A stretch of DNA of 64,000 bases. Source: Lachnospiraceae bacterium. Its GTDB lineage: Bacteria > Bacillota > Clostridia > Lachnospirales > Lachnospiraceae. Of the stretch, positions 59,551 through 64,000 are shown one piece after another (the stretch's first letter is position 1; each line of letters begins with the position of its first letter). The stretch is taken from positions 1-64,000 of the forward strand of contig JAFXFO010000027.1 of assembly GCA_017520425.1 (NCBI GenBank), read 5' to 3'. The notes beneath the pieces were generated by a model, which was given only the letters and a program-made list of their open reading frames with translations, searched no databases and had not been told where the DNA came from. Position numbers and translations under genes: made by a program.

Positions 59551-60969
59551 ATGGGTTTAATCAGAGCAGCAAAAGATTCTATCAGTTCCTTGTTGGCAGA
59601 TCAGTGGCGTGAGTATTTCTATTGTGATACATTACCCAGTGATGTTTTGATGAGAAGGGGTAAGAAGAATAATCCCAACAATAATAACAAGGGTAATGAT
59701 AATGTTATCAGCAACGGTTCTCATATTGCGGTAAATGAAGGCCAGTTTATGATTATCGTGGACCAGGGTGCAGTAGTGGATTTCTGTGCGGAAGCAGGTG
59801 TTTTCGTATACGATACTTCTTCCCAGCCCAGCCTTTTGTACGGTGATTTAGGTGAAAATATCAAGAATACCTTTAAGGAAGCTTGGGAAAGATTTACCTT
59901 TGCCGGCAATGTGGGCGGTGACCAGAGAGTATATTTTATTAACAAGAAGGATATCCGTGGCAATCTTTTCGGTACATCTACTCCTATTGATTTTCATATT
60001 GTACATAAGAAATCAGGCTATGAGTATGATACCGTGTTGAAGTGCAATGGTGAATATGTATTCCGTATCTCAGATCCTTTGATGTTCTACAAGAATGTTT
60101 GCGGTAATGTGAAGGATGAGTTCACTAAGGACGATGAAGAATGTCAGCTTCTGCTGAACAATATGAAGAGAGAAGTGGTTTCTAAGCTGACAGGCGCTTT
60201 GGCACCTATTGCAGCAAAGGGTGTAATGCCTTATGAAATCGGCAACTATCATGAAGAAATCTGCATGAACATGCAGCAGCAGTTGAGCCAGATTTGGGAG
60301 GCTGACAGAGGTATTATCATGACCTCCATGACCATTGTTCCCAATCTGTCTAATGATGTACGTGATGAGCTGAACAGATGGAATGAGTCCATGATGTATG
60401 TGAGCGGTTCTCAGACCTTAGATGCAACCATGAACCAGAAAGCAGTTCAAAACAGAGAAGCAATCAATCAGTTTATCGGCAATTCCAGCTTAGGTGGCGG
60501 CGCTAACGGTGGTGGTACCGATCCTATGAGTGGCATGATGGGCATGATGGCCATGAACATGATGGGCAATATGATGGGCGGCAACAATATGATGCCCGGT
60601 AATAACATGATGGGCAACAACATGATGAACAATAATATGATGAATAATGCTTATGCACAGCAGCCCGTGCAGCAGGCACCTCAGATGCAGGCGCCCGTAC
60701 TTGGTTGGACTTGTGAATGCGGTAAGAGCGATAATCGAGGCAAGTTCTGTGAGGAATGCGGTAAGCCCAAGCCGGCAGCAGCAGGCTGGACATGCCAGTG
60801 CGGTTCTGTAAACCAGGGCAAGTTCTGTCAGAATTGCGGTACCAAGAAACCGGAGGGTGCACCTTTGTACAAATGTGACAAGTGTGGCTGGGAGCCTGAA
60901 GATCCTGCCAAGCCTCCGAAATTCTGTCCGGAATGCGGCGATATTTTTGATGATAACGATATCAGATAA
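59551..60969 (+). CDS. SPFH-domain protein with Met/Asn-rich linker and zinc ribbons
   Basis: 472-residue cytoplasmic protein of the YdjI/virion core-like SPFH family. The SPFH domain covers about residues 1-305 (LADQWREYFYCDTLP, VNEGQFMIIVDQGAVVDF). A low-complexity stretch at about 310-375 of MMGMM, NNMM and GNNMM repeats follows. Three zinc ribbons end the protein: CECG/CEECG, CQCG/CQNCG and CDKCG/CPECG pairs. GGTGGAGGA precedes the ATG at 59551. The neighbour at 61045 also ends in a zinc ribbon. Such proteins are thought to form membrane-associated scaffolds; the role here is unknown. Confidence 0.88.
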   Translation: MGLIRAAKDSISSLLADQWREYFYCDTLPSDVLMRRGKKNNPNNNNKGNDNVISNGSHIAVNEGQFMIIVDQGAVVDFCAEAGVFVYDTSSQPSLLYGDLGENIKNTFKEAWERFTFAGNVGGDQRVYFINKKDIRGNLFGTSTPIDFHIVHKKSGYEYDTVLKCNGEYVFRISDPLMFYKNVCGNVKDEFTKDDEECQLLLNNMKREVVSKLTGALAPIAAKGVMPYEIGNYHEEICMNMQQQLSQIWEADRGIIMTSMTIVPNLSNDVRDELNRWNESMMYVSGSQTLDATMNQKAVQNREAINQFIGNSSLGGGANGGGTDPMSGMMGMMAMNMMGNMMGGNNMMPGNNMMGNNMMNNNMMNNAYAQQPVQQAPQMQAPVLGWTCECGKSDNRGKFCEECGKPKPAAAGWTCQCGSVNQGKFCQNCGTKKPEGAPLYKCDKCGWEPEDPAKPPKFCPECGDIFDDNDIR

Positions 60970-60996
60970 AAAATACGAAAGTGATAGTACAATGGT

Positions 60997-61019
60997 TGGC
61001 GGAGCATTTTGCTCCGCCA
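60997..61019 (+). other. Stem-loop between the SPFH and Tim44-like genes
   Basis: Perfect 10-bp stem TGGCGGAGCA/TGCTCCGCCA with a three-base loop, but no T run. May be a weak attenuator or processing site. Confidence 0.7.
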
Positions 61020-61044
61020 TACTGTGGTTAAAGAGGAAATGGTA

Positions 61045-61815
61045 ATGAAATCCGGAATGATTGGTTTGATAATAGTGCTGGTTTTAATATTGGTGATCCT
61101 AATGGGGATTTATCTGGGAATACGGTATTTACGCAAGAAAACCAGAGAGTTTTCCAGGATGTTATTTGGTACGGACAATCTTGGCGAGGGGATTCGCAGA
61201 CAGGAAGCGGAGTATGCTTCCACACCGAAATCAGTATCCGGTGCCACCAGCCTTTATTTGCCACAAATTATGCGGGACTTTCCCGAATTTCATTATGATG
61301 AGATGAAGCGCAGGGCGGAAGGTGTACTTCGCGCCTATCTGCAGGGCATCCATGAAGAGAATCCGGCTATGTTGGATACGGTGGATGTGACCGAAGAATT
61401 GAAAGATAAATTAGACATGAAGATAAGGGCGTTACAGAATGACGGCTGTCATGAACGCTTTGAACAGATAAAGATACATCGGACGGAGATACACCGATAC
61501 CTTAAGGAGCGGGGACGAACCACCATTGTATTCCAGTCTTCCGTAGCACATATTACCTATCTGGAAAAGGATGGTAAGATTATAAAAGGCAAAAAGGACA
61601 GGCTTACACAAAACCGATATAATGTGGAGCTTTGTTACATACAGGACCGTGCATTGGTGGAGGGAATGGATAGTGTGGGCTATTCCATGATTTGCCCCAA
61701 TTGCGGTGGTGCCATCAATGTGCTGGGAGACAAGGAGTGTCCTTACTGCTCTAGTTCGGTGAAGGAGTTTAACATCAAGGTATGGTTTTTCCATGATGTA
61801 CGGGCAGTGAAGTAA
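61045..61815 (+). CDS. Tim44-like membrane protein with zinc ribbon
   Basis: 256-residue protein. A membrane helix (MIGLIIVLVLILVILMGIYL, about 4-24) is followed by a basic segment and a Tim44-like domain (LPQIMRDFPEFHYDEMKRRAEGVL, IKIHRTEIHRYL, TTIVFQSSVAHITYLEKDG). It ends in a zinc ribbon CPNCGG...CPYC. The ATG at 61045 follows AGAGGAAATGG; ATG codons at 61009 and 61039 are less likely. It lies behind the SPFH/zinc-ribbon gene with a small hairpin between. The shared zinc ribbon suggests that the two proteins act together. Confidence 0.82.
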   Translation: MKSGMIGLIIVLVLILVILMGIYLGIRYLRKKTREFSRMLFGTDNLGEGIRRQEAEYASTPKSVSGATSLYLPQIMRDFPEFHYDEMKRRAEGVLRAYLQGIHEENPAMLDTVDVTEELKDKLDMKIRALQNDGCHERFEQIKIHRTEIHRYLKERGRTTIVFQSSVAHITYLEKDGKIIKGKKDRLTQNRYNVELCYIQDRALVEGMDSVGYSMICPNCGGAINVLGDKECPYCSSSVKEFNIKVWFFHDVRAVK

Positions 61816-61833
61816 TAGGAGTGATTAGAATAC

Positions 61834-64000
61834 ATGAGTATTTATGATTCATTAAATAGAGAGCAAAAGGAAGCGGTGCTGACAGTGGATGGACCGCTTT
61901 TGCTTTTGGCGGGAGCGGGCTCGGGCAAAACCAGAGTGCTGACTCACCGTATTGCGTATATGATAGATGAGATGGGGGTCAATCCCTGGCATATATTAGC
62001 CATTACCTTTACCAATAAGGCGGCCGCTGAGATGCGGGAGAGAGTGGACAATATTGTGGGCTTTGGCGCAGAACAGGTCTGGGTGGCCACCTTTCACTCT
62101 ACCTGTGTAAAGATTTTACGCAGACATATTGACCATTTGGGCTTTAGCAATGATTTTACCATTTATGATGCGGACGACCAGAAGTCGGTGATTAAAGATA
62201 TCTGCAAACGATTTCAGATTGATACCAAGCAGCTGAAGGAACGGACCATTATGAGTGCCATTTCTTCTGCAAAGGATGAATTGATTTCACCTTTAGAGTA
62301 TGAATTGAACGCTTTCGGGGATTTTAATAAAAAGAAGATTGCATCCGTTTACAAGGAGTATCAGGCTATTTTGAAACGTTGCAATGCTTTGGACTTTGAT
62401 GATCTGATTGTGAAAACAGTGGAGCTGTTTAAGTCCTGTCCTGAGGTGCTGTATAACTATCAGGAGCGTTTTAAGTATATTATGGTGGATGAGTATCAGG
62501 ATACCAATACGGCCCAGTTTGAGCTGATTCGATTGCTGGCGGACAGACATCATAATCTGTGTGTGGTGGGTGATGATGACCAGTCCATCTATAAGTTCAG
62601 AGGTGCGAATATCCGCAATATTCTGGACTATGAAAAGGTATATCCGGAAGCAAGAGTGATTAAGCTGGAGCAGAACTATCGTTCCACCGGGAATATTTTG
62701 GATGCGGCAAACCATGTGATTAAGAATAATAAGGGCCGTAAGGCGAAATCCTTATGGACAGAGAAGGATGCCGGCGCCAGGGTGCATTACAGGCAGTTTG
62801 ATAATGGTTATGAAGAGGCAGAGTTTGTCTCCGATGATATTACAAGGAAGGTAAACAGGGGAGAAGCCGGTTATGGGGAATGTGCAATCCTGTATCGTAC
62901 CAATGCCCAGTCCCGTATCTTGGAAGAACGTTTTGTGTTGGAGGGATTGCCCTACAATATTGTGGGCGGTGTAAACTTCTATGCCCGTCAGGAAATCAAG
63001 GATATTCTGGCATATTTAAAAACCATTGATAACGGCAAGGATGATTTGGCGGTAAAGCGTATTATAAATGTACCGAAGAGAGGAATCGGCAATGCTACTC
63101 TGGATAAAGTACAGGAATACGCAGATATGCGAAATATCAGCTTTTATGATGCCTTAAGAGAGTATGACCAAATCTTGAGTTTGGGTAAAGCGGCAGCTAA
63201 GTTGGAACCCTTTGTAACCATGATGCAGACCTTCCGTTCCAAAGCACAGTACTATGGCATACAGGATATGATTCAGGATATACTTGAGGTTGTGGGTTAT
63301 AGAGAGTATTTGAATAGCCTGAACGAAGAGGAAGAAAAAACCCAGGACAGATTGCAGAATATCGATGAATTCATCAGTAAGGCGGCTGTTTACGAGCAGA
63401 CACATGATGAAATATCTCTGACAGACTTCCTGGCAGAAATTGCATTGGTATCGGATGTGGACAGTATGGATGACAAGAATGAGAAGGTTCGTCTGATGAC
63501 CATTCACAGTGCCAAGGGTCTGGAGTTTAAGCATGTTTACATGGTGGGCATGGAGGATGGTCTCTTCCCAAGCTATATGACCATTGTATCTGATGATCCT
63601 TCCGATATGGAAGAAGAGCGTCGTCTGGCTTATGTGGGAATCACCCGTGCTATGGAGGATTTGACCTTGACCTATGCCAAGTCCAGAATGATTCGGGGAG
63701 AGACTCAGTACAATCCTGTCAGCCGTTTTGTGAGGGAGATTCCTCCGGAGCTGATGGACAATACAGTCCCCACGGTGAAGCGTAGAGATGAGGATGTGTT
63801 TGACTTCCGTCCCAAGGCTGTATTAAAACCCAAGATTACACCCCAACCGGTGAAGCCCTTTATTGCGCAAGGTATCGGAAGCTTGAACAGAGTGGCCGGT
63901 ATCAACAAGGGAGCTGCAGCATTAGAAGCTGATACGGTTCTGGATTATGAAAAGGGAGATCGGGTTCGTCATGTGAAATACGGGGAGGGAACTGTTATAA
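61834..64000 (+). CDS. pcrA: ATP-dependent DNA helicase PcrA/UvrD, cut by the window edge
   Basis: Superfamily 1A 3'-5' helicase for repair and replication restart; 722 codons are in the window and only the last few are missing. The Q motif is at MSIYDSLNREQKEAV, Walker A is AGAGSGKT, motif Ia ITFTNKAAAEM, motif II VDEYQDTN, motif III DDDQSIYKFRGA, motif IV QNYRST, motif V IHSAKGLEFKHV and motif VI YVGITRA. The visible end, EKGDRVRHVKYGEG, is the Tudor-like RNA-polymerase-binding tail typical of PcrA. The ATG at 61834 has GGAG 13 bases ahead, slightly far. Intact as far as seen. Confidence 0.96.
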   Translation, partial: MSIYDSLNREQKEAVLTVDGPLLLLAGAGSGKTRVLTHRIAYMIDEMGVNPWHILAITFTNKAAAEMRERVDNIVGFGAEQVWVATFHSTCVKILRRHIDHLGFSNDFTIYDADDQKSVIKDICKRFQIDTKQLKERTIMSAISSAKDELISPLEYELNAFGDFNKKKIASVYKEYQAILKRCNALDFDDLIVKTVELFKSCPEVLYNYQERFKYIMVDEYQDTNTAQFELIRLLADRHHNLCVVGDDDQSIYKFRGANIRNILDYEKVYPEARVIKLEQNYRSTGNILDAANHVIKNNKGRKAKSLWTEKDAGARVHYRQFDNGYEEAEFVSDDITRKVNRGEAGYGECAILYRTNAQSRILEERFVLEGLPYNIVGGVNFYARQEIKDILAYLKTIDNGKDDLAVKRIINVPKRGIGNATLDKVQEYADMRNISFYDALREYDQILSLGKAAAKLEPFVTMMQTFRSKAQYYGIQDMIQDILEVVGYREYLNSLNEEEEKTQDRLQNIDEFISKAAVYEQTHDEISLTDFLAEIALVSDVDSMDDKNEKVRLMTIHSAKGLEFKHVYMVGMEDGLFPSYMTIVSDDPSDMEEERRLAYVGITRAMEDLTLTYAKSRMIRGETQYNPVSRFVREIPPELMDNTVPTVKRRDEDVFDFRPKAVLKPKITPQPVKPFIAQGIGSLNRVAGINKGAAALEADTVLDYEKGDRVRHVKYGEGTVI

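Noticed and set aside
60490-61020. Antisense frame of 176 residues over the Met/Asn-rich linker
   Set aside because: Histidine-rich shadow of the ATGATG-type repeat on the sense strand.

Overview
This window reads as chromosomal DNA of a Gram-positive anaerobe of the class Clostridia, most likely a Lachnospiraceae member. The reasons are the cysE-cysS-mrnC-rlmB-sigH gene order behind a T-box leader, a CIRCE-controlled groESL operon, a lysine riboswitch in front of dapAB, a class III fructose-bisphosphatase, a family 9 glycoside hydrolase, Gram-positive style lipoproteins and two-component genes, and dense intrinsic terminators. The assignment rests on gene content and style only; no database search was possible.

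Layout. 0-7 kb: the right-hand end of what looks like an IS200/IS605-type element runs into the 3' end of an alanyl-tRNA editing gene. Next come a two-component system with phased direct repeats in its promoter, queH, argS and a tRNA-Val/tRNA-Met pair. 7-14 kb: a cytoplasmic LacI-like sensor fused to GGDEF, ispF, then the T-box controlled cysE-cysS-mrnC-rlmB-sigH block. 14-18 kb: a large RND pump with a long coiled-coil insertion. 18-23 kb is the accessory part: a 73-bp tandem hairpin repeat array leading into a gene for a PD-(D/E)XK-like protein, a tRNA-Thr followed by a giant hairpin, a 49-bp direct repeat and an inverted copy of the tRNA 3' half, several small unknown genes, a NUDIX hydrolase, a broken HIT gene and a cluster of short ATATGTCCA-type repeats.

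23-34.6 kb: one long operon of a secreted or membrane protein, an ABC ATPase and permease, a coiled-coil membrane protein with a Gly/Gln/Asn-rich tail, a MoxR AAA+ ATPase, a DUF58 protein and a 1476-residue protein with several von Willebrand A regions. This looks like a membrane-envelope assembly or sensing machine in which MoxR, DUF58 and VWA proteins work with their own ABC exporter. 34.6-43.7 kb: a class A penicillin-binding protein, a YigZ protein, an AraC regulator with a DUF1905/papain-like fusion, groES-groEL, and a secreted protein of internal repeats.

43.7-64 kb: a GH9 enzyme without signal peptide, a tiny DUF3006-like gene, a 260-bp inverted-repeat element enclosing a HEARO-like structured RNA, typA, an SSB-like gene, the lysine-riboswitch dapA-dapB-fbp block, a lipoprotein, a stand-alone eukaryotic-type hisA, a cold-shock gene, a PTS-IIC type membrane protein, a degenerate LytM protein, a YerC regulator, a DUF1836 protein, an orphan NMT1-type lipoprotein, an HTH protein, an SPFH/zinc-ribbon and Tim44/zinc-ribbon pair, and finally pcrA, which runs off the right edge. 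Apart from the 18-23 kb stretch, most of the window is ordinary, tightly packed housekeeping DNA.
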